Assembly (NCBI RefSeq): GCF_022271435.1
Contig: NZ_JAFIQY010000042.1
Span: forward strand, 1 to 64,000
From: Streptomyces monomycini
GTDB lineage: Bacteria > Actinomycetota > Actinomycetes > Streptomycetales > Streptomycetaceae
DNA: 64,000 nt
Reading direction: 5' to 3'
A program made the translations under genes and the position numbers. The notes under the pieces are model-generated. The model worked only from the letters and a program-made list of their open reading frames with translations. It was not told the DNA's origin and did not search any database. This document shows, piece by piece, positions 7,718 to 15,612 of this stretch; within the stretch, counting starts at the first letter, position 1; the number at the start of each line of letters is the position of its first letter.

Positions 7718-10061
7718 CGGGATGGGTGGGGCCGGGGGAGAAGCGGGGCCGGCGTTCGATCCGGCGGAGTCGGCTTGTGTGATCATCGGCGTCGACCGGT
7801 ACGCCGATCTGCCGCCGCTGCCGGGGGTCCGTAACAACCTCAAGGCGCTCAAGGCCGCGCTGACCGACCGGACCATCGGGGGCATGCCGAAGAAGAACTG
7901 CCGGATCGTGCCCAATCCCCGTACGGTCGCCGCGGCGTTGAAGCCCATCGAGGAGGCGGTACGGGCCGCGCGGGACACGCTGATCGTGTACTACGCGGGT
8001 CACGGCTTCCTCGACTCGCGGCAGGAAGGCCTGTACCTCACGCTGCCCGGTACGGAACCGGGAAAGGTGCACAGCGGCATCCCGTACACATGGCTGCGCA
8101 GTGCCCTGGGCACCCATACGCCGCCCAAGCGCCGCATCATCATCCTCGACTGCTGCTACAGCGGCAGCGTGATCAAGGGCATGTCCGCCGGGACCATGGG
8201 CGGCACCATGTCCACGGTGGCGGCCACGCAGCACGCTTCCAGTCAGCTGGGCGAGGCTCTGTTCGAGGGTATGGACAGCCTGGAGGGCGTCTCGTACCTG
8301 CTCACCTCGACGCCTTGGAACGTCGAGGCGCTGGCGCCTGAGGGTGAGGAGCACACCGCTTTCACCGGTGAGTTCCTGCGGGTGCTGCGGGAGGGGATCC
8401 CTGGCCCGCGTCCGGAACCGCCTTCGGGTCCGGGTCCGGGCCCGGGTCCGGAGAGTGCGGCAGCCGGCATGGCCGCGGGTTCTCCGCCCCCCGACCATCT
8501 CAGCCTCGAAGCCATCTACCGGGAAGTCCGCCGCGCCCTGCGCGAGAAGAACCGTCCGCTGCCGCAGCAGCAGGCGCAGAACGGCATCGAGAAGTTGCCG
8601 TTCGTACGGAATCGTGCGGCGCGCCCCGCTCCCCCACCGGGTGAGGCCGGAGAGACCGGAGAGGTCGGACGGACCAGACTGACCGGACTGACCGGACTGA
8701 CCGATCGGTTCGGCCATGCTGGCCTCTCCGGTCAGCCCGGTCACACGGGTCACACCGGCCCCACCGACCAATCCGGCGTCGGCCCACCAGGAAGAGCAGG
8801 CGTCTCGCACCCCGCCGGCACCTCGGGCGCCGCACCCACTCCCGCATCCCGACCCCCCGACCCGGAAGCCGCCGAGGCGCGGAAGCTCCGGCGCCGGGCG
8901 CTGATCACCGTCCTGTGCGTCGCGGTGGTGGCGGTGGCGGTCCCCGCCGGTGTGTGGTGGCAGTGGCGGGACGACGAACCCTCCTCCGGCGCCTGCTCGG
9001 CCGACGTGGCGCTGATCGGCCACAGCGACGCGCTCAACGGCGTCGAGTACGAGGGTGCCGTACCGGTGGACGGCCTGTCCGGCCTCGCCATGTCCGGCCC
9101 CTCCCGGGCGTGGGCGCTGGCCGACAACGCGCCGGGCCGGATCTTCGACCTCGACCTCGGTACGTCGGGCGCCGCACCACCGTCCGCCCGCGCCGTCCAC
9201 CTGCGCACCCTCCGCCCCACCGGCGGCGGCCGCTTCGACGGTGAGGGGCTCGTGCTGGAGAAGGGCGGGCGTACCGTCCTGGTCGCCTCGGAGGCGGGCC
9301 CGTCGATCCGCAGGTTCCGGGTGTCGGACGGCGCGGAGACGGGCCGTATCGAGCTGCCGCGCAACCTGGTCGACTGGGCCGGGCCGGAGAATCTGGAGGC
9401 GCTGGGCGCCTCCCCGGACGGCCGGTATCTGTACGCGGGCTTGGAGGCGCCGCTCTTCCGCGACGGCAAGGCGCGCGGCCGCAGCCTGCTGCGTATCCAG
9501 CGCTTCAAGGGGACGCCGGGCGGCGCGTACGTGCCGGACAAGCAGTTCGCCTACCAGTCGGCGGCCGGGCTGCGGGTCTCGGAGCTGGTGGCGTTGGGCG
9601 GCGACCGGCTGCTCGTACTGGAGACCAACCACGCCGAGGGCCAGGGCAACGCGGTACGCGTCTTCGGGGCCGACCTGAGCCGGGCGAAGGACGTCTCCCG
9701 GGTCGCTTCGTTGCAGGCGGAGCCGGTCGACGCGTTCGCGAAGAAGTGGGAGCCGGTCGACCTCGTCACCTGCCCACCGGGCGGCTCGGCGGCCGCGCAG
9801 CCGCAGGCCAACCCGCTGCTGGAGAACGCCGAGGGAATGGCGCTCGGCACCGCGCCGCTGGCCTCGGGCCCGTACAAGGGGCGGCTGCCGCTCTTCATCG
9901 TGTCGGACAACAACAACAGCCCGCACCAGATCACCCGGGTGTATGCCCTGGCGATCCGGACCGGTCGGACGGGGACGGGGACAGGTACGGGAACGGGGAC
10001 AGATACGGGGACAGGTACGGGTACGGCTAGCGGGTCGGGGGTGGAGGCAGGGGCGGGGTAA
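7692..10061 (+). CDS. Caspase-family protease / TM / phytase-like esterase fusion
   Basis: From GTG 7692 (GGGAG upstream) the protein has 789 residues. The N-terminal caspase-like fold (about 25-310) has VIIGVDRYADLPPLPGVRNN, the catalytic His motif YYAGHGF (His ~104) and the catalytic Cys motif LDCCYSGS (Cys ~155). A low-complexity Thr/Gly linker (~311-398) contains TGLTGLT repeats. One membrane helix lies at ~402-425. The remaining ~340 residues match esterase-like activity of phytase domains: GGRFDGEGLVLEKGGRTVL, GPENLEALGASPDGRYL and ALGGDRLLVLETNHAEGQG. The extreme C-terminus is a Thr-Gly repeat. The caspase part is probably cytoplasmic and the esterase-like part outside. Coupled to EACC1, it is a likely effector of a suicide or immune response; the substrate is unknown. 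Confidence 0.85.
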   Translation: MKAGRVGADGMGGAGGEAGPAFDPAESACVIIGVDRYADLPPLPGVRNNLKALKAALTDRTIGGMPKKNCRIVPNPRTVAAALKPIEEAVRAARDTLIVYYAGHGFLDSRQEGLYLTLPGTEPGKVHSGIPYTWLRSALGTHTPPKRRIIILDCCYSGSVIKGMSAGTMGGTMSTVAATQHASSQLGEALFEGMDSLEGVSYLLTSTPWNVEALAPEGEEHTAFTGEFLRVLREGIPGPRPEPPSGPGPGPGPESAAAGMAAGSPPPDHLSLEAIYREVRRALREKNRPLPQQQAQNGIEKLPFVRNRAARPAPPPGEAGETGEVGRTRLTGLTGLTDRFGHAGLSGQPGHTGHTGPTDQSGVGPPGRAGVSHPAGTSGAAPTPASRPPDPEAAEARKLRRRALITVLCVAVVAVAVPAGVWWQWRDDEPSSGACSADVALIGHSDALNGVEYEGAVPVDGLSGLAMSGPSRAWALADNAPGRIFDLDLGTSGAAPPSARAVHLRTLRPTGGGRFDGEGLVLEKGGRTVLVASEAGPSIRRFRVSDGAETGRIELPRNLVDWAGPENLEALGASPDGRYLYAGLEAPLFRDGKARGRSLLRIQRFKGTPGGAYVPDKQFAYQSAAGLRVSELVALGGDRLLVLETNHAEGQGNAVRVFGADLSRAKDVSRVASLQAEPVDAFAKKWEPVDLVTCPPGGSAAAQPQANPLLENAEGMALGTAPLASGPYKGRLPLFIVSDNNNSPHQITRVYALAIRTGRTGTGTGTGTGTDTGTGTGTASGSGVEAGAG

Positions 10062-11448
10062 GGCGGAGCACGGCTCGCGCGCCGCCGTCCGGTGCGTTGG
10101 TGAAGTGCAGTTCGATGCCCAGGACGGCCGCCTGGCCTACCGCGATGGTCAGGCCGAGGCCGTGTCCCTTGCCGCGGCCCGGCGCGTCGGTACGGAAACG
10201 TTGCGGGCCGCGGTGCAGCAACTCGTCCGGGAAGCCGGGGCCGTGGTCGCGTACCTCCACCACGGGGACCGGGGGCGGCGTGCCTCGGTGCGCCCCGTCG
10301 TGCGGTGTCCCGTCGCGCACGGTCCCGTCGCGCATCGTTGCGTCGCGCATCGTTCCGTCGTACGGCATTCCCTCGTACGCCGCACCCTCGTACACCGTGC
10401 CCCCGTACGCCGCCCCGCCGTCCGGCACGTCCACGGTCACCACGACCGGAGGCCGCCCGTGCCGGTGCGCGTTCAGGACCAGGTTGCACAGGATGCGGTC
10501 CAGGCGGCGCCGGTCCGTCCGTACGACCGCGTCCCGCGCCACCCGTACCTCGGTGTCGAGCCCCGTGCCCCGCACCGAACCGCGGACCAGCGCGCCCAGT
10601 TCGTAAGCGGCCAGATCGGGGCGTTCGGCGCCGGAGTCGAGGCGGGAGATCTCCAGCAGGTCCTCGGTGAGCCGGTGCAACGCCCGCAGCCGGTCGTTGA
10701 TCATCTCCTTGGGGCGGCCCTCGGGCAGCAGTTCGGCCGAGGCAAGGATGCCGGTCAGCGGGGTGCGCAGTTCATGGGCCACGTCGGCGGTGAAGCGCTG
10801 TTCTGCCTGGAGACGGCCCTGGAGGGAGCCGGCCACCGAGTCCAGCGCCGCGGCCACCGCCGCCACCTCGTCCCGCGCCCCCGGCCGGCCCCGCCGCCCC
10901 TCCCCCTCGGTGCCGGCCCGCGCGTCCAGGTCCCCCGCGGTGATGCGGCGCGCGACGGCCGCCGTGGTGCTCAGCCGACGGCTGATGCGGTGCGCGAGGA
11001 ACAGTCCGGCGAGGGCGACGGCGGTGGCGGCGAGGACGGCGGAACCGAAGATGGCCGTGTCGAGGTTCTCCAGGGAGCGGCGGGTGTTCTCGTACGGGGA
11101 CCACACCGCCATCACCTGGTCGCCGGCCGGCGCCGCCGTCCACATGACGCGTTGCCCGTGGTAGGTGCCGACCATGCTGCCACGCCGGTCATGGTGCACC
11201 AACGTGCGGAGCTGAGGCGGGAGTTCGGCCGGGTCGAGTACGGAGTTGAGGCCTTCACGGGAGGTGCCGTACTCGTACAGGTCCAGCGCGTCGTCGAGAT
11301 CGGTGAGGGTCTCCTTGCGTACCTGGCCGACGGTTTGGCGGGCGACGGCGTTGTGGACCAGCACGCCCAGTACGGCGGCGACCGCGCAGCACACCGCTGT
11401 GACGGTGAGAGCGATCTTCCAGCGGAGGGAGAGCACCGGGCGGGTCAT
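10027..11448 (-). CDS. Sensor histidine kinase with pentapeptide-repeat insert
   Basis: This 473-residue protein starts at ATG 11448. Two membrane helices (about 11-33 and 133-152) flank an extracytoplasmic sensor loop. HAMP follows, then HisKA with FTADVAHELRTPL (phospho-acceptor His ~225). In HATPase_c the N box is NLVLNAHRHG (~322-331), G1 is DHGPGF (~401) and G2 is GKGHGLGLTI. Between the N box and G1, residues ~343-391 are an extra stretch of five-residue units such as TMRDG, TVRDG, TPHDG. The gene is fused by an ATGA overlap to the upstream lipoprotein gene. No response regulator lies in the window. Its 3' end overlaps the convergent caspase gene by 35 bases. Confidence 0.9.
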   Translation of the reverse strand: MTRPVLSLRWKIALTVTAVCCAVAAVLGVLVHNAVARQTVGQVRKETLTDLDDALDLYEYGTSREGLNSVLDPAELPPQLRTLVHHDRRGSMVGTYHGQRVMWTAAPAGDQVMAVWSPYENTRRSLENLDTAIFGSAVLAATAVALAGLFLAHRISRRLSTTAAVARRITAGDLDARAGTEGEGRRGRPGARDEVAAVAAALDSVAGSLQGRLQAEQRFTADVAHELRTPLTGILASAELLPEGRPKEMINDRLRALHRLTEDLLEISRLDSGAERPDLAAYELGALVRGSVRGTGLDTEVRVARDAVVRTDRRRLDRILCNLVLNAHRHGRPPVVVTVDVPDGGAAYGGTVYEGAAYEGMPYDGTMRDATMRDGTVRDGTPHDGAHRGTPPPVPVVEVRDHGPGFPDELLHRGPQRFRTDAPGRGKGHGLGLTIAVGQAAVLGIELHFTNAPDGGARAVLRLTPPLPPPPTR

Positions 11449-12098
11449 GCGGAAGCTTCCGGGGACGGCGCGCCCGACGGCGTCGTGGGCAGCGGGTTCT
11501 GCGGGGTCCGGTAGTCGTCCAGGGTGAGGTCCCACAGGCCCATCCGGCTGCCGTCCCATACGTAGTCGGTGACGCTGACGTAGCGCGGGTCCTTGGTGGG
11601 TTCGCGCACGGCGAGGTGCCCCGCGGCCAGTTCGACGCCCGCGAGGACGGCGCGCATCGCCAGGACGCGCGTCACGACCTGGTTGCGAACGCTGTAGACG
11701 CGCAGCAGGCTGGTGCGCCCGTCCAGGTCGACGGCGCTGATCAGGTCGGGTTTTCCGTCGTCGGTGAGGTCGTGGAGGACCGGGCTGCGTACGGTGTCCG
11801 GGCGGGGCGGACGGCCGTCGTCGGCCGCGAAGTCGGCCCGGACGACGGCCGCCGGGTCGGTGTCCTTCATGTCGCCGGAGGGGACGCGGGCGAGGCCCGG
11901 TACGGCGCGCTGGTCGCCGGGGTCCTCGTCGCGGACGCGCGGCGCGGGCGTACGGTCCGCCCACAGGGCGAGCGGCGCCGTGACGTTCCGCGCCCGGCCG
12001 TCGTCGTGCAGTCCGGCGACGGGTGCGCAGCCCGCCGCCAGGGCGAGCGGCAGCGGCACCACGAACAGTGCCACCGCCGGGAGCGTCCGGCGCCGCAC
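11445..12098 (-). CDS. Secreted lipoprotein, FG-GAP/VCBS-like
   Basis: This 217-residue protein has an Arg-rich start, a hydrophobic core and lipobox LAAGC (Cys ~24), so it is predicted to be lipid-anchored outside the membrane. The middle reads VLHDLTDDGKPDLISAVDLD, an FG-GAP/dockerin-like calcium-loop pattern (DLTDDGKPDL), followed by DGRTSLLRVYSVRNQVVTRVL. The stop overlaps the histidine kinase start (ATGA), so the lipoprotein is probably an accessory sensor for that kinase. This is inferred from operon structure. No response regulator gene is adjacent. Confidence 0.75.
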   Translation of the reverse strand: MRRRTLPAVALFVVPLPLALAAGCAPVAGLHDDGRARNVTAPLALWADRTPAPRVRDEDPGDQRAVPGLARVPSGDMKDTDPAAVVRADFAADDGRPPRPDTVRSPVLHDLTDDGKPDLISAVDLDGRTSLLRVYSVRNQVVTRVLAMRAVLAGVELAAGHLAVREPTKDPRYVSVTDYVWDGSRMGLWDLTLDDYRTPQNPLPTTPSGAPSPEASA

Positions 12099-12354
12099 GG
12101 CCCACCGCCTTCCCGTCCGACGCGTCCCCGTGACCTTACGGACACGGACACAGAGCTACGTAACGAGACAAAGTTACCCATAGTGGCGGCGCGCGTACGG
12201 TACCTGCGCCCCTGCCGTGACATCACTGCCCGCAGAGATGGCGCAGGCTGTTACACAACCTACGGATCGCCGTGAAAGACGCCTCGTACATTCTTCTTCG
12301 AAGCAGCAGACCTACGGCAGCCCGGTCGGGGCCGCCACGACGAGGAGTCGTTCC

Positions 12355-12669
12355 ATGCGGGCAAAGCGCCGCTCCGTGATCCGTACCGCCGCCGTCACGA
12401 CCGGCGTCGCGGCCGCCCTGCTCCTCCCGGCGGGCGGCGCGTTCGCCGCCGGCACCTCCGACGCCGCCGACGCCCACGCCAAGACCGGAGCCATCACCCA
12501 GCACGCGTCGGGCCGCTTGTCCGCCGTGCTCCCCGAGGACGGTCTCGCCGGGATCGCCGAGCGGGTCGGCAAGCTCCCCGCGGGCGGGATCGCGGGCGCG
12601 GCCGGGGTAGTCGGCGCGGCGGGTGTGGGCATCGCGGTGCACCGGCGCCGCCAGGCGCAGCAGGCCTGA
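12355..12669 (+). CDS. Small exported protein with C-terminal membrane anchor
   Basis: This 104-residue protein starts at ATG 12355 with GAGGAG eight bases upstream. A signal peptide (MRAKRRSVIRTAAVTTGVAA then ALLLPAGGAFAAG) is followed by a short hydrophilic segment and a Gly/Ala-rich hydrophobic stretch (AGGIAGAAGVVGAAGVGIAV). It ends in HRRRQAQQA, a basic stop-transfer tail without an LPxTG motif. Small surface proteins of this shape are common in Streptomyces. No specific family was recognised. It is transcribed away from the lipoprotein/kinase operon; the 256-base spacer includes GTAAC/GTTAC arms near 12160-12176. Confidence 0.65.
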   Translation: MRAKRRSVIRTAAVTTGVAAALLLPAGGAFAAGTSDAADAHAKTGAITQHASGRLSAVLPEDGLAGIAERVGKLPAGGIAGAAGVVGAAGVGIAVHRRRQAQQA

Positions 12670-12785
12670 GCCGAAGCGGCCGAAGGCGCCCCCGCGCCCC
12701 GCATCCCGCGCCCCACATTCCGCACGTCCGCCTTCTCTCCCCGCCCCGCGGCCCGCTCCGCCTCTCCCCCGCCCCGCCGGACCCG

Positions 12786-13721
12786 TCACTCCGCCAGCCG
12801 CTGCACCTCCCCATAACCGGGCACACCGGCAAGGCTGCCCGCTCCACCGGACACACCGGGCACACCGGCAAGGCCGCCCGCTCCACCGGCCCCACCCGCA
12901 CCGTCCGCCCGACCCGCCCCATCCGCACGTACGGACTCGGCAAGCGTCACAGCTGCGTGCAGCGCCGAACGGAACAGCAGTGAACCGGTGCTGACGCGCC
13001 GTACGCCCAGCTCAGCCAGACGGGCGAGACGGCCCCGGCCCCCGTCCGGGCCCGGTGCGTAGAGGACGTTCAGCGGCGCCGGGACGCCCGCGACGAGCGT
13101 GGCGACGGCCCGCTCGTCGGTGACGCCCGGTACGAAGATTCCGTCCGCCCCGGCCGCCAGATACGTTTCGGCGCGGGCCAGCGTCTCGTCCAGCGGCCGC
13201 GTTGCCGGGTCGTCCACGAGCCAGTGCGTGTCGATACGGGCGTTGACGTAGAGGTCCGGCGCGCACTCCTTGACCGCGCGGATCAGCTCCGCCTGCCGCC
13301 CGGCCGCGACCAGCGGGCCGTCACCCGTCCGGCCCGGCAGTCCGTCCTCCAGGTTGACACCGGACGCACCCGCCTCCGCCAACTCCCGCGCCAAGGCGCC
13401 CACTTCCTCCGGCCCGCCACCGAATCCGCCTTCGATGTCCACCGTGTACGGACAGGGCAGGCGACTGCCGAGCCGTCGCGCGAGGGCGACCGTGGCGTCC
13501 CGTACGCGGGCCGAGCCCTGCCCGTCCGGCTCGCCCAGCGCGGCCGCGATGCCCAAGCTCGTGGTGCCGATCGCGGCGAAGCCCGCGGCGGCGAGAGCGG
13601 TGGCGGAGGCGGCGTCCCAGGCGTTGGGGAGCAGCAGTGGCGCGTCGGCGAGGTGCAGCGCGTGGAAGGTGCGGTTCCGGTCCGTACTCACGCGGTGGTT
13701 CCGGTCCGTACTCACGCCCAC
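12786..13721 (-). CDS. Isocitrate lyase/PEP mutase family protein
   Basis: This TIM-barrel protein of about 311 residues has LLLPNAWDAASATALAAAGF, IGTTSLGIAAALGEPDGQ, PYTVDIEGGFGGGPEEV, GVNLEDGLPG, YVNARIDTHWL and ADGIFVPGV. Members act as C-C bond lyases or mutases on oxaloacetate-like acids (2-methylisocitrate lyase, phosphonomutase, oxaloacetate hydrolase); the exact substrate cannot be read. GTG 13721 overlaps the P450 stop. Two tandem VSTDRN units encoded by a 24-base duplication lie at the start, so the native start may be the second GTG at about 13691. The C-terminal ~50 residues are a Gly/Ala-rich repeat (ADGAG, LAGVPG) absent from typical members. Confidence 0.85.
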   Translation of the reverse strand: MGVSTDRNHRVSTDRNRTFHALHLADAPLLLPNAWDAASATALAAAGFAAIGTTSLGIAAALGEPDGQGSARVRDATVALARRLGSRLPCPYTVDIEGGFGGGPEEVGALARELAEAGASGVNLEDGLPGRTGDGPLVAAGRQAELIRAVKECAPDLYVNARIDTHWLVDDPATRPLDETLARAETYLAAGADGIFVPGVTDERAVATLVAGVPAPLNVLYAPGPDGGRGRLARLAELGVRRVSTGSLLFRSALHAAVTLAESVRADGAGRADGAGGAGGAGGLAGVPGVSGGAGSLAGVPGYGEVQRLAE

Positions 13722-14734
13722 GTCACCTCCAGCGCCACCGGCACCCGCAGGTTCACGGACGGCTCGTACGCGATACCGGGGCGGACCAGGCGGCAGCCGA
13801 GCGCGAGCAGCGCGTCCAGCACTCCGGCCGCGAGGGCCCGGGCGTGGGCGTGCCCGGGACAGGCGTGCGCCCCGGCGCCGAAGGCCAGCGATCCGTCGGG
13901 GGTGACCAGGCCGACCCGTACCGGCTCGCCGCCGTCCACGGGGGCGCGGAGGGTGCCCCGTACGGGTGGATCGGTGCGCAGGGTCCGCGCCAACAGGTCC
14001 GCGGCGAGATCAGCGGCGGGGGCGGTGAGGGGGTCGGGAGCGGGGTTGGCGACGGAATCGGGGGCGGGGTCGGCGACGGAATCGGTGGTGGGGGCGACGA
14101 CGGGGGCCTCGGGCGGCCCGGGTGAAGGGCCCGGCGCGGGTCCCGTCAGTGCCAGGTACGCCGCGTTCCCGATCAGTCCCGCCGTGGCGTCGTACGCCTG
14201 CACCAGCAGGCCGATACGGGCCGCCGTGGCCTCGTCCCACGTACCGCCGCAGTCCGCCACGAGCCGGGTGAGGGCTCGGTCCGCGGCCGGGACGGTCTCG
14301 CCGTGCGCGTGGTACGCGCCGGCCACGTCCCCCACCAGCGCGGCCGTGTCCGCCGTGACGCGCAGGCCGAGGGACGTGGCGAGTACTTCGGCGGGCACCA
14401 CGCGGGCCACCCGCGTCATCACCTCGACGGTGCCGGGGGCGCTCAGCAGTTCCCGCGCCCGGATGCGCGCCGTATCGCGCAACGCCTCGGCATTCACGTC
14501 CGGCCCGCCGAGCGCACCGAGCGCACCGAGCGACCCAAGCGCCTCAGCCGCCAGTGCCCGCCGCCGCACATGCGCGCCCCCGCTGCTGAAGCGGGCGACC
14601 CGCGCCCGAAGCCAGGCCATCGTGCCCTCGGGTACGTCCTCCGGCACCGGCGGCACCACCCAGCCCGGATCCGTGAGCAGGTCAGGGCCGACGCCCACGC
14701 GTGCGCTGTCTTCCATGTCGTCCAAGGTCCGCAT
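13712..14734 (-). CDS. Short, degenerate cytochrome P450
   Basis: This 340-residue protein starts at ATG 14734 (ATG 14716 is an alternative). The heme-ligand motif FGAGAHACPGHAHARALA and an I-helix-like YDATAGLIGNAAYL are clear. A normal bacterial P450 has about 400 residues. Here the stretch between the K-helix and the heme loop is drastically shortened, the ExxR Glu is not present (LARTLRTDPPV), and a Pro/Ala/Asp repeat insert (DSVADPAPDSVANPAPDP) follows the I-helix. Oxygen chemistry is therefore doubtful. It overlaps the isocitrate-lyase-like gene by 10 bases, and the ArsR-type gene is divergent 63 bases away. Confidence 0.75.
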   Translation of the reverse strand: MRTLDDMEDSARVGVGPDLLTDPGWVVPPVPEDVPEGTMAWLRARVARFSSGGAHVRRRALAAEALGSLGALGALGGPDVNAEALRDTARIRARELLSAPGTVEVMTRVARVVPAEVLATSLGLRVTADTAALVGDVAGAYHAHGETVPAADRALTRLVADCGGTWDEATAARIGLLVQAYDATAGLIGNAAYLALTGPAPGPSPGPPEAPVVAPTTDSVADPAPDSVANPAPDPLTAPAADLAADLLARTLRTDPPVRGTLRAPVDGGEPVRVGLVTPDGSLAFGAGAHACPGHAHARALAAGVLDALLALGCRLVRPGIAYEPSVNLRVPVALEVTWA

Positions 14735-14797
14735 GGCAGGACCGTAGGACCGCCTTGTTTCGGGCCCGGCCGAAACGTGCCCGCGCACAATGGATCC

Positions 14798-15541
14798 ATG
14801 ACCACACAGGCACCGCCACCGGACGCGGCCCCGGCGCACAGCATCGGGCTCGCCCGTCTCGCGGGCCTGCTCGCGGACCGGACCCGGGCCGCGTTCTGCC
14901 TGGCCCTGCTGGACGGGCGGGCCTGGACGGCGGGCGAGCTGGCCGCGTACGCGCGGGTCGCGCCGTCCAGTGCGAGCGAGCACCTGACGCGGCTGACCGA
15001 GGGCGGACTGCTCGTGGAGCACCGCCAGGGACGGCACCGGTACGTGCAGCTCGCGAGCCCCCGCGTCGCCGAACTGATCGAGGGGCTGACCGCGCACCTC
15101 GACCCGCCCGCCGAGCGGCCGAGCGGGCTGCGTGCCGTCAACGCGTCGGCCGCGCTGGCCCGCGGGCGTACGTGCTACGACCACCTGGCCGGGCGGCTGG
15201 GTGTGGCCGTCACGGACGCGATGACCGGCCGCGGACTGATCGACCAGGACGGCGGCTTCGCGCTCACCGGCGCGGGCCGCACCTGGTTCGCCGAAGCCCT
15301 GGCCACCGACACCGCCACGCTCCGCGCGGGCCGCCGCCCGACGGCCCGCGGCTGCCTGGACTGGACCGAGCGGCGGCAGCACCTGGCAGGCGTGGCGGGC
15401 GCGCGGCTCTGCGCGGGGCTGCTGGAACGGGCGTGGATTCGGCGCGTCGGCAGTGGCCGGGCCGTACGGCTGACGTCCACGGGGGCGGCTGCCCTGCGTG
15501 ACCTGCTGGGACTGGATGCGGAGGCGGCGGGGCTGCTCTAA
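14798..15541 (+). CDS. ArsR-family winged-helix regulator
   Basis: This 247-residue protein starts at ATG 14798. It has a winged-helix domain (GLARLAGLLADRTRAAFCLA, AGELAAYARVAPSSASEHL, LTEGGLLVEHRQGRHRYVQL) followed by a second C-terminal winged-helix-like region (ALTGAGRTWFAEALA, GLLERAWIRRVGSGRAVRLT). This two-part layout is frequent in Streptomyces ArsR-type repressors that control a divergent gene. No Cys cluster for metal sensing is obvious. The divergent neighbour is the P450/isocitrate-lyase-like pair, the likely target. The stop codon lies inside a tandem repeat. Confidence 0.85.
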   Translation: MTTQAPPPDAAPAHSIGLARLAGLLADRTRAAFCLALLDGRAWTAGELAAYARVAPSSASEHLTRLTEGGLLVEHRQGRHRYVQLASPRVAELIEGLTAHLDPPAERPSGLRAVNASAALARGRTCYDHLAGRLGVAVTDAMTGRGLIDQDGGFALTGAGRTWFAEALATDTATLRAGRRPTARGCLDWTERRQHLAGVAGARLCAGLLERAWIRRVGSGRAVRLTSTGAAALRDLLGLDAEAAGLL

Positions 15542-15612
15542 CCGGGGGCAGGACTGCTCTAGCGGGGGTGGCGGGGCTGCTCTAGCCGGGGTGGCGGGGC
15601 TGCTCTAGCGGG
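15525..15612. repeat. ~23-bp tandem repeat spanning two convergent stop codons
   Basis: GGCGGGGCTGCTCTA followed by RCCGGGGGT-type sequence is repeated about four times. The first unit contains the ArsR-gene stop (15539-15541) and the last contains the glycosyltransferase stop (15605-15607). The CTCTAG core supplies the stop on the minus strand. Confidence 0.75.
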
